Shown here piece after piece: positions 1-8,119 of a stretch of DNA of 20,039 nt. The notes under the pieces were generated by a model. That model was not told the origin of the DNA and ran no database searches. It was given only the letters and a program-made list of their open reading frames with translations. Numbering within the stretch: the stretch's first letter is position 1; every line of letters begins with the position of its first letter. Source of the stretch: an uncultured Clostridia bacterium (GTDB lineage Bacteria; Bacillota; Clostridia; UMGS1810); the NCBI GenBank assembly GCA_937959315.1, contig CALGRC010000083.1, positions 1 to 20,039 of the forward strand. The letters are read 5' to 3'. The position numbers and the translations under genes are program-made.

Positions 1-77
1 TTTTACGATGCCGGAATTTTGCTTTCCATCAATACGGACAACCGTACCGTCAGCGATACCAGCTGTACGGATGAATA
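1..77 (-). other. Foreign-looking segment joined to the end of rsgA
   Basis: Past position 78 the minus strand no longer encodes anything like an RsgA C-terminus in any of the three frames. One frame (codon boundary at 78) stays open for 26 codons to the window edge and reads like ordinary protein, including IADGTVVRIDGK. It starts right after a TAA with no start codon or ribosome binding site, so it looks like the inside of another gene joined to rsgA. I do not recognise the protein. The join could be a real rearrangement or an assembly artefact at a contig end. Confidence 0.5.
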
Positions 78-803
78 CTTATCAAAATATGGTTCAAATT
101 CACGGAAATAATACTGCAATTCTTCTTTTTTCATATCTGGGAGCTCGAGCATACTAAACCCCGGCGTATCCACCAAGTAGGTATTTTTGTCATATTCGAG
201 CAATTCTACCTGGCGGGTGGTGTGCCGTCCACGGCTGAGCTTTTTGCTTACTGCCCCAATTTCCAGTTTTCTTCCGCTGATGGCGCTGAGCAAACTGGAT
301 TTTCCAACACCGGAAAACCCAGCAAAAGCCGTTGTTTTGCCTTGTAAAAAACCTTTTAACTTCTCAATTCCTACATTTTGGATAGTGCTTGTTTCTATGA
401 CCTGATATCCGATGGTTCGGTATATATTTGCCATGGTATTTACATTATCAATCAGATCCGTTTTGTTAAAACATACTATGAGATCAACCCGTTGATATGC
501 TGCAATAATTGTCATTTTGTCTAAAAATGATAAATCAGGTTTGGGATTTTTGACGGCTGCAACCAACACCATGACATCAATATTAGAAATGGGAGGGCGG
601 ATAAAGGTGTTTTTTCTTTCTTTGAGTTCGCAAACCAACCCAGTCCCGTCTGGCGCCCGATCAATGACTACATAATCCCCTACCATAGGCGTTTGTGCCT
701 GATTGCGGAAAACGCCGCGTGCGCGGCATTCCACCAGTGCATCGGCTGTTTTCACGTAATAGAAACCGCCGATTCCTTTTATAATGCGCCCTGCTATTAA
801 CAT
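3..803 (-). CDS. rsgA: Ribosome small-subunit-dependent GTPase RsgA, C-terminus lost
   Basis: RsgA is a circularly permuted GTPase that acts in late 30S subunit assembly. The reading frame shows an N-terminal OB-like part (residues 1-70), then the permuted motifs: NKTD at 113-116, GFSGVGKSS (P-loop) at 162-170, RGRHTTR near 190, and DTPG at 212-215. Up to FREFEPYFDK (about residue 242) it is a normal family member. There the family continues with a Cys/His zinc knuckle and a helical tail of roughly 50 residues. Here it ends after 24 unrelated residues (YSSVQLV...), so the zinc domain is missing. It is the last gene of the yicC-to-rsgA run, 9 bases after prkC, with an AGGGG site 6 bases before ATG. 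Family identity is certain; whether this ending exists in the organism is not. Confidence 0.9.
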   Translation of the reverse strand: MLIAGRIIKGIGGFYYVKTADALVECRARGVFRNQAQTPMVGDYVVIDRAPDGTGLVCELKERKNTFIRPPISNIDVMVLVAAVKNPKPDLSFLDKMTIIAAYQRVDLIVCFNKTDLIDNVNTMANIYRTIGYQVIETSTIQNVGIEKLKGFLQGKTTAFAGFSGVGKSSLLSAISGRKLEIGAVSKKLSRGRHTTRQVELLEYDKNTYLVDTPGFSMLELPDMKKEELQYYFREFEPYFDKYSSVQLVSLTVRLSVLMESKIPAS

Positions 804-812
804 ATTACGCCC

Positions 813-2879
813 CTAATTTGTAAAATCAATGGTTTTTGAACCGGCCATTTGCCCGTCAATATAAATATCGTAAGTCACTTGCCCTGTCCCGCGGACTGTT
901 TGGGAAATTTCCGGCGTTTTTTGGGGATTATGCGTCCCTTCATATATAGTTGAACCGCCGCTTACAATTTTTACGGAAACCTGTTCCTTGTCTTGCGGCA
1001 AGGATATAAAGAGCGTTTTTTCTTTTTGCGGGCTATCAGAATTAGAAGGCGGCGTTGTGGTTGTCCCACTCCCCTGTGAATTGCCCGTTGAACCTCCTTG
1101 CGTCCCATTGCCGGTGGACGGCGTTTCAGGCTGTTCGGCCGGGCCGTTGCTGATAGTAATCCTAATGGCAGTTTTTATGCCAACTGATTCACCGCCGTCA
1201 ATGCTTTGAGAAATTACAATCCCCTTTTTTTCAGATGAATTTTCATGGGAAATGGTGCCAAGTGTCAAGTTTCGTTTTTCCAGCTCCCGTTTTGCCTGTT
1301 CCTGTGTCATACCAATCAAATTTGGAACAATGGCATCTTCTGTTTCTGCCGCCTGGCTGACCACAAGGGTTATTTTGTCACCTTTTTTCACTTTTGTCCC
1401 TTCATTTGGCGATTGGCGGATAACATACCCTTCTGCAACCGAACTGCTCTCTTCCCAATCCAGTACAGCTTCCAAGCCAAGGTCTTCCAGCTTCAGCTCT
1501 GCTTCGCGGTATTCCATAGAGGTATAATCGTCTAATTCGAAAGTTGCCCCGCTTCCTGGCGCCCCTTCGCCATTCGATAATGTTACCTCAATTTCATGCT
1601 TACCTTTAACCATACGGCCGCCTTTAGGATATTGTTCTATGATGGTCCCTTCTTCTTGGTCAGAATCTTCCGGTTCTTCCTTAACTTTTAGCGTAAAGTT
1701 CGTTCCTTCTAGCTTTTTTTGCGCCTCTTCTACTGTCAAGGTAAGCAAATCTGGAACTTCTACTTCACTGCTTTGCCCAAATCCAAACATAGAAAGGATA
1801 CTAAATTCTGGAAAAATCAATTTTGCAGCGAACACGGAAAGCAGCCCAACAATGAGAAGCGACGTAATAATGGCCGCAACAACTGCACGTTTATCCTCTT
1901 TATCCAGTTTCTTTTTTTTCTTTCCATTGATGGCTGTTTTATCCATTCCGGCCTCCAATGCAACCGTTCCCGTATCTGTTTTCACAGGCTCCATTTTTTT
2001 TGTCGCCCCAATATCAGCCGGTATAGGTTCTTCTACAATTTTTACCGCGTTTGGGTCCATTAAAACAGCTACCAAATCTGTCATCATTTCAGTCACTGTC
2101 TGATACCGGCTGCGCGTATCCTTCGCCATTGCTTTAGCGGTAATATCAGCCACACTCTGTGGGATATCGGGATGTTCTTCCCGCGGCGATACAGGGGATT
2201 CTTCAATGTGTTTCATAGCTATGGCAACCGGGGTATCTGCGTCAAACGGGACATGCCCAGTCAGCATTTCATATAAGACGACGCCCAAAGAATAGATATC
2301 AGATTTTTCATCTATATATCCGCCGCGCGCTTGTTCTGGGGAAATGTAGTGTACAGAGCCTAAAACATCATTATCCACTGATATGGTAGAAGCAGACGCC
2401 GCGCGTGCAATACCAAAATCAGTCACTTTAATATCTCCCATTTTCGTAACAATGATATTTTGCGGCTTGATATCCCGGTGGACAATGTGTTTTTTATGTG
2501 CTTCTTCCAGCGCTTTTCCAATTTCCATGGCAATTTTGACAGACCGTTTCCATCCAAGCGGCGCATTGTCGCGTATAAATTCCTTTAACGTGATACCTTC
2601 GACATATTCCATTACAATATAGTGCAATTCCCCTTCGGTGCCAACATCATATACCGATACAATATTGGGGTGCGTCAAGCTGGCAGCTGATTGCGCTTCA
2701 ATATTAAACCGCTTTAAAAATTCGTCGCCGCCCTCTAAATCAGTACGCAATATTTTTACTGCAACAATTCGGTTGAGCAGCTTGCAATGTGCCTTATATA
2801 CCACGGCCATACCGCCCATCCCAATTTCTTCAAGCAGCTCGTACCTGCCGCCCAGTACCTTTCCAACCATATTTTCCAT
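813..2879 (-). CDS. prkC: PASTA-domain Ser/Thr protein kinase PrkC
   Basis: Membrane Hanks-type kinase that senses peptidoglycan fragments and phosphorylates proteins in growth, division and germination control. Numbering is from the chosen start. The kinase domain spans about 10-275: glycine loop GMGGMA near 20, lysine of AVKIL at 42, HRDIKPQN with catalytic Asp at about 136, DFGIAR, and an activation loop ending SPEQARG. A basic stretch with KKKKK precedes one membrane helix (about 335-357). Outside are three PASTA repeats, a Gly/Ser/Thr/Pro-rich linker, and a final beta-rich domain of about 65 residues (TLFISL to KTIDF). An upstream ATG at 2894 is possible, but a GAGG site lies 7 bases before the ATG at 2879, the better start. 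It is directly downstream of its phosphatase prpC, the usual pairing. Confidence 0.95.
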   Translation of the reverse strand: MENMVGKVLGGRYELLEEIGMGGMAVVYKAHCKLLNRIVAVKILRTDLEGGDEFLKRFNIEAQSAASLTHPNIVSVYDVGTEGELHYIVMEYVEGITLKEFIRDNAPLGWKRSVKIAMEIGKALEEAHKKHIVHRDIKPQNIIVTKMGDIKVTDFGIARAASASTISVDNDVLGSVHYISPEQARGGYIDEKSDIYSLGVVLYEMLTGHVPFDADTPVAIAMKHIEESPVSPREEHPDIPQSVADITAKAMAKDTRSRYQTVTEMMTDLVAVLMDPNAVKIVEEPIPADIGATKKMEPVKTDTGTVALEAGMDKTAINGKKKKKLDKEDKRAVVAAIITSLLIVGLLSVFAAKLIFPEFSILSMFGFGQSSEVEVPDLLTLTVEEAQKKLEGTNFTLKVKEEPEDSDQEEGTIIEQYPKGGRMVKGKHEIEVTLSNGEGAPGSGATFELDDYTSMEYREAELKLEDLGLEAVLDWEESSSVAEGYVIRQSPNEGTKVKKGDKITLVVSQAAETEDAIVPNLIGMTQEQAKRELEKRNLTLGTISHENSSEKKGIVISQSIDGGESVGIKTAIRITISNGPAEQPETPSTGNGTQGGSTGNSQGSGTTTTPPSNSDSPQKEKTLFISLPQDKEQVSVKIVSGGSTIYEGTHNPQKTPEISQTVRGTGQVTYDIYIDGQMAGSKTIDFTN

Positions 2880-2896
2880 AATTGCACCTCGCATTT

Positions 2897-3628
2897 TTAT
2901 ACTTTGATTGCAGCGACGGTAATATTGTCAAAACCGCCGGAACGATTTGCGGCTTCCACCAGCCTGTTAACGCCGTCTTCCAAAGTAGGCTCCTGTTGCA
3001 GGATATGCAGCAGTTCGTTGTCTGGCACAAGATTGGTAAGCCCGTCAGAACAAAGTATAATGATATCGTTTTCCTGTAAATCAACCGTATAGGTGTCGGT
3101 TAAAACGGATTTTTCAGAACCAATTGCCCGTGTAATGACATTTTTATTGGCGTGGTGCTGTGCTTCCTCCGGTGTAATACTGCCAGCATCTAATAATTCT
3201 TGTACCAGCGAGTGGTCTTTTGTTATCTGCCGGATTTCCCCGCCGCGCAGCAAATACATCCGGCTATCCCCTACATTGGCGACATACGCAGTATGACGGG
3301 ATATGACACACAGTACCACAGTTGTTCCCATGCCGACTAAGGCGGCATCTTCCAATGATTTTAAATAAAGGCTTTCGTTTACATAGTCCAGGCATTCAGT
3401 TAAAATGTGCGGGATTTCCTGCTGCTGTGCTTGATAAATAGCGCGGCCTGCTAAATAACCGCGGATGCGGTCGATACAGCCATGGCTTGCTAGTTTTCCG
3501 CCCTTATGCCCTCCCATGCCGTCTGCTACAATGACATATGCTTCGGTATCGTCATATTGCAGAAAATAAACAGCGTCTTCGTTGACATGGCGGACACGTC
3601 CCACATCGCTTTTTGCTGCAATTTCCAT
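2897..3628 (-). CDS. prpC: PP2C-type Ser/Thr protein phosphatase (PrpC/Stp)
   Basis: Metal-dependent PP2C phosphatase that reverses phosphorylation by the neighbouring kinase PrkC and on its targets. At 243 residues it has the usual bacterial length and all metal-binding motifs: DVGRVRHVNED at 8-18, ADGMGGHKGG at 35-44, GTTVV at 101-105, NVGDSRMY at 118-125, CSDG at 193-196 and GGFDNIT at 231-237. The open frame extends 17 codons further upstream into rlmN, but the family starts at MEIAAKSDVG. An AAGGGG site overlapping the rlmN stop sits 8 bases before this ATG, so I chose it. It begins 5 bases after rlmN and is followed at once by prkC, suggesting coupled translation. It is cytoplasmic, with no membrane segment. 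Confidence 0.95.
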   Translation of the reverse strand: MEIAAKSDVGRVRHVNEDAVYFLQYDDTEAYVIVADGMGGHKGGKLASHGCIDRIRGYLAGRAIYQAQQQEIPHILTECLDYVNESLYLKSLEDAALVGMGTTVVLCVISRHTAYVANVGDSRMYLLRGGEIRQITKDHSLVQELLDAGSITPEEAQHHANKNVITRAIGSEKSVLTDTYTVDLQENDIIILCSDGLTNLVPDNELLHILQQEPTLEDGVNRLVEAANRSGGFDNITVAAIKV

Positions 3629-3633
3629 AGGCT

Positions 3634-4668
3634 TCACCCCTTGCTTTCCAAAGTTTTTGCCCGGCGAAGCTGCCCGCACGAGGCACTGATATCGCTTCCC
3701 AGTTCCCGGCGGATAGTCGCAGTGATTCCGCGCCGTTCCAGTTCAGCTAAAAAGCTGCGGATAGATTGTTGTTCCGGTTTTTGGTATGCGCGCTCTTTTA
3801 CAGGGTTTACCGGAATCAAATTTACATGGCACAGCATGCCGCGTAATTTGTCCGCCAAAAGAGCTGCATGTTCCGGCCTATCGTTTACACCCTTTATCAT
3901 AGCATATTCAAAGCTGATTCGTCTACTGGTTTTTTGAATATATTTTCTGCATGCATCCAAAAGCGGCTCTATGGAATATTTATGATTGATTGGCATGATG
4001 GTATTCCGGATATCATTGGTTGGCGCATGCAGGGAAATAGAAAGGGTAATTGGCATTCCTTCATCAGCTAGGCGTAGGATGTTATCAACCAGACCGCAGG
4101 TGGAAAGGGAAATGTGCCGAAAACCAATATTCATCCCATCAGGATGGTTGACTATCCGCAGGAATTTTATGACGTTGTCATAGTTGTCCAGCGGTTCGCC
4201 AATCCCCATCATTACAATATTGGAAATACGCTCCCCAATATCATGTTGTGCATATTGGATTTGATCCAGCATTTCACCGGGTGTTAGGCTGCGTACCAGC
4301 CCGCCGATGGTGGAAGCGCAAAACTGGCACCCCATCCGGCAGCCCACTTGGCAGGAAATACAAATGGTAATCCCGTGTTTATAGTACATGGCCACACATT
4401 CTACCATATTGCCATCCATTAGTTTTAGCAGATATTTTCTGGTCTGGTCAATTTTAGACTGATAGATTTCCGCCGCTTCTGCCTTACTGATATAATAATG
4501 TTCTGCCAATGTCCGCCGCAGTTCTTTTGAAAGGTCCGTCATCTGTTCAAACGACGCCGCACCCCGTCCTAGCCAGGAAAAAATCTGCTTGGCCCGGAAT
4601 TTGGGTTCGCCTAACTGGGCAAGGCACTGTTGCAATTCTTCTATTGTAAGATCTTTGAGGTTTACCAT
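3634..4668 (-). CDS. rlmN: 23S rRNA / tRNA adenine-C2 methyltransferase RlmN
   Basis: Radical SAM enzyme that methylates C2 of A2503 in 23S rRNA, and of A37 in some tRNAs, by a methyl-Cys mechanism. The 344-residue protein has the expected length. The cluster motif C-x3-C-x2-C is at Cys110, Cys114 and Cys117; GIGEPL (SAM binding) is at 155-160; the conserved resolving cysteine is Cys331 in SASCGQL. The N-terminal part (FRAKQIFSWL) is the RNA-recognition helical domain. GGAGGG lies just before the start and overlaps the rsmB stop, so start and coupling are clear. It sits between rsmB and prpC as in Bacillus. The absence of the extended Cfr features and this gene context favour RlmN over the resistance enzyme Cfr. 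Confidence 0.96.
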   Translation of the reverse strand: MVNLKDLTIEELQQCLAQLGEPKFRAKQIFSWLGRGAASFEQMTDLSKELRRTLAEHYYISKAEAAEIYQSKIDQTRKYLLKLMDGNMVECVAMYYKHGITICISCQVGCRMGCQFCASTIGGLVRSLTPGEMLDQIQYAQHDIGERISNIVMMGIGEPLDNYDNVIKFLRIVNHPDGMNIGFRHISLSTCGLVDNILRLADEGMPITLSISLHAPTNDIRNTIMPINHKYSIEPLLDACRKYIQKTSRRISFEYAMIKGVNDRPEHAALLADKLRGMLCHVNLIPVNPVKERAYQKPEQQSIRSFLAELERRGITATIRRELGSDISASCGQLRRAKTLESKG

Positions 4669-4671
4669 ATG

Positions 4672-6003
4672 TTACCCTCCGTTTTTTTGCATCCTTGCAA
4701 TAAAAAATCCGTCTGTCCCGTCTATGTAAGGCAGTAAACGGATGGTACCGTCATTGGGATATGCCATGTTCTCTGCCGGCGCCAAGCGGAATTCGGAATG
4801 GCTGCTTAAAAATTTTTCTATAACCGCTTCATTTTCTACATGTTCCACGGTGCATGTAGAGAAAACCAAAATACCTCCCGGTTTGACACACTGTGCCGCC
4901 TGATGCAAGATTTGCAGGCTTTGCCCGGCAAATAATTGGATATCTTCCGGCCTGCGCGTATATTTGATGTCCGGTTTCCGCCGGATGACGCCAAGGCCAG
5001 AACAAGGTACATCAGCCAAAACACGGTCAGCCTGGCCGTAATAAGATTCCATCCCTTTGGTTACATCAACTGCATGCGGTTTGATGTTGGAGAGCCCAAG
5101 CCGGTTTGCATTTTGGGCAATCAATTCACATTTGTGTGGATATAAATCGAATGCATGTACTGTTCCAGTGTTTTTCATTTTTTCTGCTATATGGGTCGCT
5201 TTTCCACCTGGTGCAGCGCATATATCCAATATTGTTTCGCCGGGCTGTGGATTGAGGATTTCAGTAACCAGCATAGCGCCAGGATCCTGTATGTAAAACC
5301 ACCCTTCCACAAAAGCCGGGAGCGTTTCGATATGGGATATCCCGCTGGCTGTAACTGCATAGGAAATATGGGGGGCTGCCGGGATATTCAAATACGCTGC
5401 TTTAATATTGGAATCCTGGAGCCGGGCAATGAGCAGTTCCGGCAAAGTTTTTATCAAATTGCACCGTAATGTAAGCGGGGCTTTGCGGTTGGAAGCTACC
5501 ATCAACGATTTTGCATAATCCAAACCGCCTTCTGCATACCAGCGTTCCCCAATCCAAAGGGGAAACGACTCCTGGATACACAATTTTTGCAGTTCGTCTT
5601 TTGGGTACACAATGGATTCTTTTCCGCGGATAGCTGACCGCAGCAGGCCATTGACAAACCCCGCAGACCGTGCGCCTCCATATTTCCGGGCTAACTGGAC
5701 ACTTTCGCTGACAGCGGCGCTGTCCGGAATACGGTCCAAATAAAAAATTTGATATAGCCCCATACGTAAGATATCCTGTATCCAATATGAAATATGCTTA
5801 ACCTTGGAAAATTGTGATATGAGATAATCTAAATGCAGTTGATAGCGAATAACGCCATGTACAAGTTCGGTTACTAGCCGCCGGTCAGCCGTATTCAGCG
5901 CTGTATTTTGCAGGACGGCTTTTAGTGCTAGGTTGGAGTATGCGCCGTTTTTGTGGATATCATATAATGCCCGCAGTGCTGTATTCCTGGCATGATTAGC
6001 CAT
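4672..6003 (-). CDS. rsmB: 16S rRNA m5C967 methyltransferase RsmB
   Basis: SAM-dependent enzyme that makes 5-methylcytosine at position 967 of 16S rRNA. The first 135 or so residues form the NusB-like RNA-binding domain (RNTALRALYDI...). The Rossmann domain follows, with SAM motif I CAAPGGK at 262-268. The two cysteines of the family are Cys334 in DVPCSG (motif IV) and Cys384 in FSTC (motif VI), the catalytic and release residues. The length of 443 is typical. The start at 6003 has an AGGAGA site overlapping the end of the upstream metallopeptidase gene and follows its stop by 6 bases. Its place between fmt and rlmN is conserved in Firmicutes. Confidence 0.96.
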   Translation of the reverse strand: MANHARNTALRALYDIHKNGAYSNLALKAVLQNTALNTADRRLVTELVHGVIRYQLHLDYLISQFSKVKHISYWIQDILRMGLYQIFYLDRIPDSAAVSESVQLARKYGGARSAGFVNGLLRSAIRGKESIVYPKDELQKLCIQESFPLWIGERWYAEGGLDYAKSLMVASNRKAPLTLRCNLIKTLPELLIARLQDSNIKAAYLNIPAAPHISYAVTASGISHIETLPAFVEGWFYIQDPGAMLVTEILNPQPGETILDICAAPGGKATHIAEKMKNTGTVHAFDLYPHKCELIAQNANRLGLSNIKPHAVDVTKGMESYYGQADRVLADVPCSGLGVIRRKPDIKYTRRPEDIQLFAGQSLQILHQAAQCVKPGGILVFSTCTVEHVENEAVIEKFLSSHSEFRLAPAENMAYPNDGTIRLLPYIDGTDGFFIARMQKNGG

Positions 6004-6009
6004 GTATGC

Positions 6010-6702
6010 TCATCTCCTGTTCCTTAGTAACAACAACCGCAGCAGGTTCGCAATTGCCATCAGGGCCGAGGCAACATAGGTCAGGGCTGCCGCACGCAGC
6101 ACTTTTTTTGCCGGCATCAGTTCTTCTGCCGATAGGATTCCCATATCGTCTAATTGTACAAGGGCCCGGGCGCTGGCATTAAATTCTACTGGCAAAGTTA
6201 CAAGCTGAAAAAGCACAATCAGGGAAAACAGCAGAATCCCAAAATCAGTAAGCGGCGCCAAGCCAACAATCAGGCCGATTACAGCCAATGGCAGCGCAAT
6301 CGCAGAGGAAAACCGCACAACCGGGAAGATTGCTGTTCGGAATTTGAGCGGCACATAGGCTTGTGCATGCTGCATGGCATGGCCTGTTTCATGAGCCGCC
6401 ACCCCAATTGCCGCTACGGAAGTACTGCCATATACCGCATCGGACAGCCGGACGACACGGTTCCGCGGATCGTAATGGTCGGTTAAACTGCCGCGTACCG
6501 CTTCTACCGCAACATCCCGCAGCCCATTTCTATCCAGGAGCTGCCGCGCCACATCTGCGCCGGTTAATCCACGGCGGTTGGCAATTGAAGAATATTTAGA
6601 AAAGGTGCTGCTGACGCGGATTTGTGCAATTGCACAAATGATGAGCGCAGGGACAATCAATAATAAATAATATGAATCAATATAAAATCCATATCCAGGC
6701 AT
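6010..6702 (-). CDS. YugP-type membrane zinc metallopeptidase
   Basis: Member of the family annotated as neutral zinc metallopeptidases (YugP/PF04298 type). Natural substrates are poorly known. The protein has 230 residues, with a first membrane segment at about 10-27 and hydrophobic segments near 130-150, 153-171 and 205-226. The zinc motif is HETGH at 104-108, with a conserved PVEFNASARA stretch at 171-180 that may supply the third ligand. The basic end (LLLRNRR) probably faces the cytoplasm. This gene is absent from the corresponding Bacillus subtilis cluster but in Clostridia is often found beside fmt and rsmB. The AAGGAAG site overlaps the fmt stop. The family call is firm; the cellular role is unknown. 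Confidence 0.88.
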   Translation of the reverse strand: MPGYGFYIDSYYLLLIVPALIICAIAQIRVSSTFSKYSSIANRRGLTGADVARQLLDRNGLRDVAVEAVRGSLTDHYDPRNRVVRLSDAVYGSTSVAAIGVAAHETGHAMQHAQAYVPLKFRTAIFPVVRFSSAIALPLAVIGLIVGLAPLTDFGILLFSLIVLFQLVTLPVEFNASARALVQLDDMGILSAEELMPAKKVLRAAALTYVASALMAIANLLRLLLLRNRR

Positions 6703-6706
6703 AACA

Positions 6707-7645
6707 TTATCTTCCTTTCAGTATGGTTCCGGCAGGAACCGGATTGCCCTTTATAAACTCTGATACCGGCATCCGTTTTTTCCCTTCCAACTGCACTTCT
6801 GTTAACAATAATGTGGTATTGCAGCCGCACTGTACGGCAATGCCGTTGCTGTCGGCCGACAGGATATTGCCCGGTATCCCGCCGGTATTTGTATTGCCGA
6901 TTTCAGCGCTGCTGATTTTCATACCTTTGCCCTCCATAATTGTATATGCACGCGGCGCCGGATAGAGTCCGCGAATGAGGTTCCGGATTTCATTTGCTGG
7001 CTTGTTCCAGTCAATGACCGCAGTTTCTTTGGTAATCATGCTGGCATAGCTCGAAAGCGTATCGTCCTGTTTTTGCGGATTGGCAGTCCCGTCTTCAATG
7101 GAACGGATAACAGAAAGTAACAGCGGCGCGCCGGCAGCAGCAAGTTTGTCATGCAGGCTGCCATAGGTGTCGTTTGCTTCAATAGGCACAACCGCTTTAT
7201 CCAGCATATCCCCAGTATCTAGCCCCTGTTCCATTTGCATGATGGTCACACCCGTTTCGGGTTCCCCGTTGATAATACTGCGCTGGATTGGCGCAGCGCC
7301 GCGGTATTTTGGAAGCAATGAGGCGTGGACGTTGATACAGCCGTATTTGGGATATTCCAGCACATAGGACGGCAGGATTTTTCCATACGCTGCTACGACA
7401 ATCAGGTCAGGATTTTCCGCTTTTAAAATACTTTCAAATTGTTCCCGCTTTAGTTTGTCCGGTTGATAGATATTGCATGCATATTCCTGCGCCGCTTCAT
7501 ATACTGGGGGATGCGCCAGTTTATGCCCGCGCCCTTTTGGCTTGTCTGGCTGTGTAACAACCGCTGTTACTTCGTATCCGGCAGAAAATAACGCCTGCAA
7601 TGGCTGTACGGCAAAATCTGGAGTTCCCATAAATAAAATCCGCAT
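6707..7645 (-). CDS. fmt: Methionyl-tRNA formyltransferase
   Basis: Formylates the amino group of Met-tRNA(fMet) with 10-formyl-tetrahydrofolate, making initiator tRNA. The start MRILFMGTPDFA is diagnostic. The catalytic region is intact: Asn105 and His107 in INVHASLLPKYRGAAPI, and Asp144 in the GLDTGD segment. The C-terminal OB-like tRNA-binding domain follows. Length (312) is normal. The gene begins 3 bases after def, using a GAGGTGG site inside the end of def, so formylation and deformylation enzymes are made together. Its folate donor is the product of Fhs, encoded by the partial gene at the other end of the window. Confidence 0.97.
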   Translation of the reverse strand: MRILFMGTPDFAVQPLQALFSAGYEVTAVVTQPDKPKGRGHKLAHPPVYEAAQEYACNIYQPDKLKREQFESILKAENPDLIVVAAYGKILPSYVLEYPKYGCINVHASLLPKYRGAAPIQRSIINGEPETGVTIMQMEQGLDTGDMLDKAVVPIEANDTYGSLHDKLAAAGAPLLLSVIRSIEDGTANPQKQDDTLSSYASMITKETAVIDWNKPANEIRNLIRGLYPAPRAYTIMEGKGMKISSAEIGNTNTGGIPGNILSADSNGIAVQCGCNTTLLLTEVQLEGKKRMPVSEFIKGNPVPAGTILKGR

Positions 7646-7648
7646 GAT

Positions 7649-8104
7649 TTAGTCCACCTCGACAAATTTTATCACTTTATCTACAAATAATTCACCGTCT
7701 AAATGGTCAATTTCATGTGCCAGCGCCCGTGCCAGCAAATCTTCCCCCATTACCTCAAATGCATTTCCGTGCCGATCCAGTGCGTTTACCACAATGTTAG
7801 CAGGGCGGATCACTTCGCCATATTTTCCGGGTACGCTCAGGCACCCTTCTACGGCTCGCTGTGTCCCGCCGACGCTGACGATAACAGGATTGATAAGTTC
7901 TAATACGCCATCCCCCACGTCTATTACGACCACGCGCTTCAAAACGCCTACCTGGGGGGCTGCCAATCCAACCCCGTCTGCCTGTTTCATCGTTTCGGCC
8001 ATATCGTCTAAAAGGGCCAAAATCCGTTGGTCGATAACTTCCACTTTCCTGCTTTTTTTGGATAAAATTTCATCGCCGATTTTCCGAATATTCCTAATTG
8101 CCAT
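7649..8104 (-). CDS. def: Peptide deformylase
   Basis: Metal-dependent hydrolase that removes the formyl group from nascent proteins at the ribosome exit. All three family motifs are present: GVGLAAPQ at 44-51, EGCLS at 86-90 with metal ligand Cys88, and HEIDH at 130-134 with the two His ligands and catalytic Glu. At 151 residues with EGCLSVPG and a short C-terminus it resembles the compact deformylases rather than the longer Gram-positive Def with insertions. GGAGG lies 5 bases before ATG. It stands 15 bases after priA and just ahead of fmt. Confidence 0.97.
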   Translation of the reverse strand: MAIRNIRKIGDEILSKKSRKVEVIDQRILALLDDMAETMKQADGVGLAAPQVGVLKRVVVIDVGDGVLELINPVIVSVGGTQRAVEGCLSVPGKYGEVIRPANIVVNALDRHGNAFEVMGEDLLARALAHEIDHLDGELFVDKVIKFVEVD

Positions 8105-8119
8105 ATGAACCTCCTATTA

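Noticed and set aside
127..159. Idea that the odd RsgA ending is a simple frameshift
   Set aside because: The other two frames downstream of the last good codon were read and neither shows the expected zinc-knuckle sequence.
3634..4668. Cfr-type antibiotic resistance methyltransferase
   Set aside because: Sequence and the conserved rsmB-rlmN-prpC context indicate the housekeeping RlmN.
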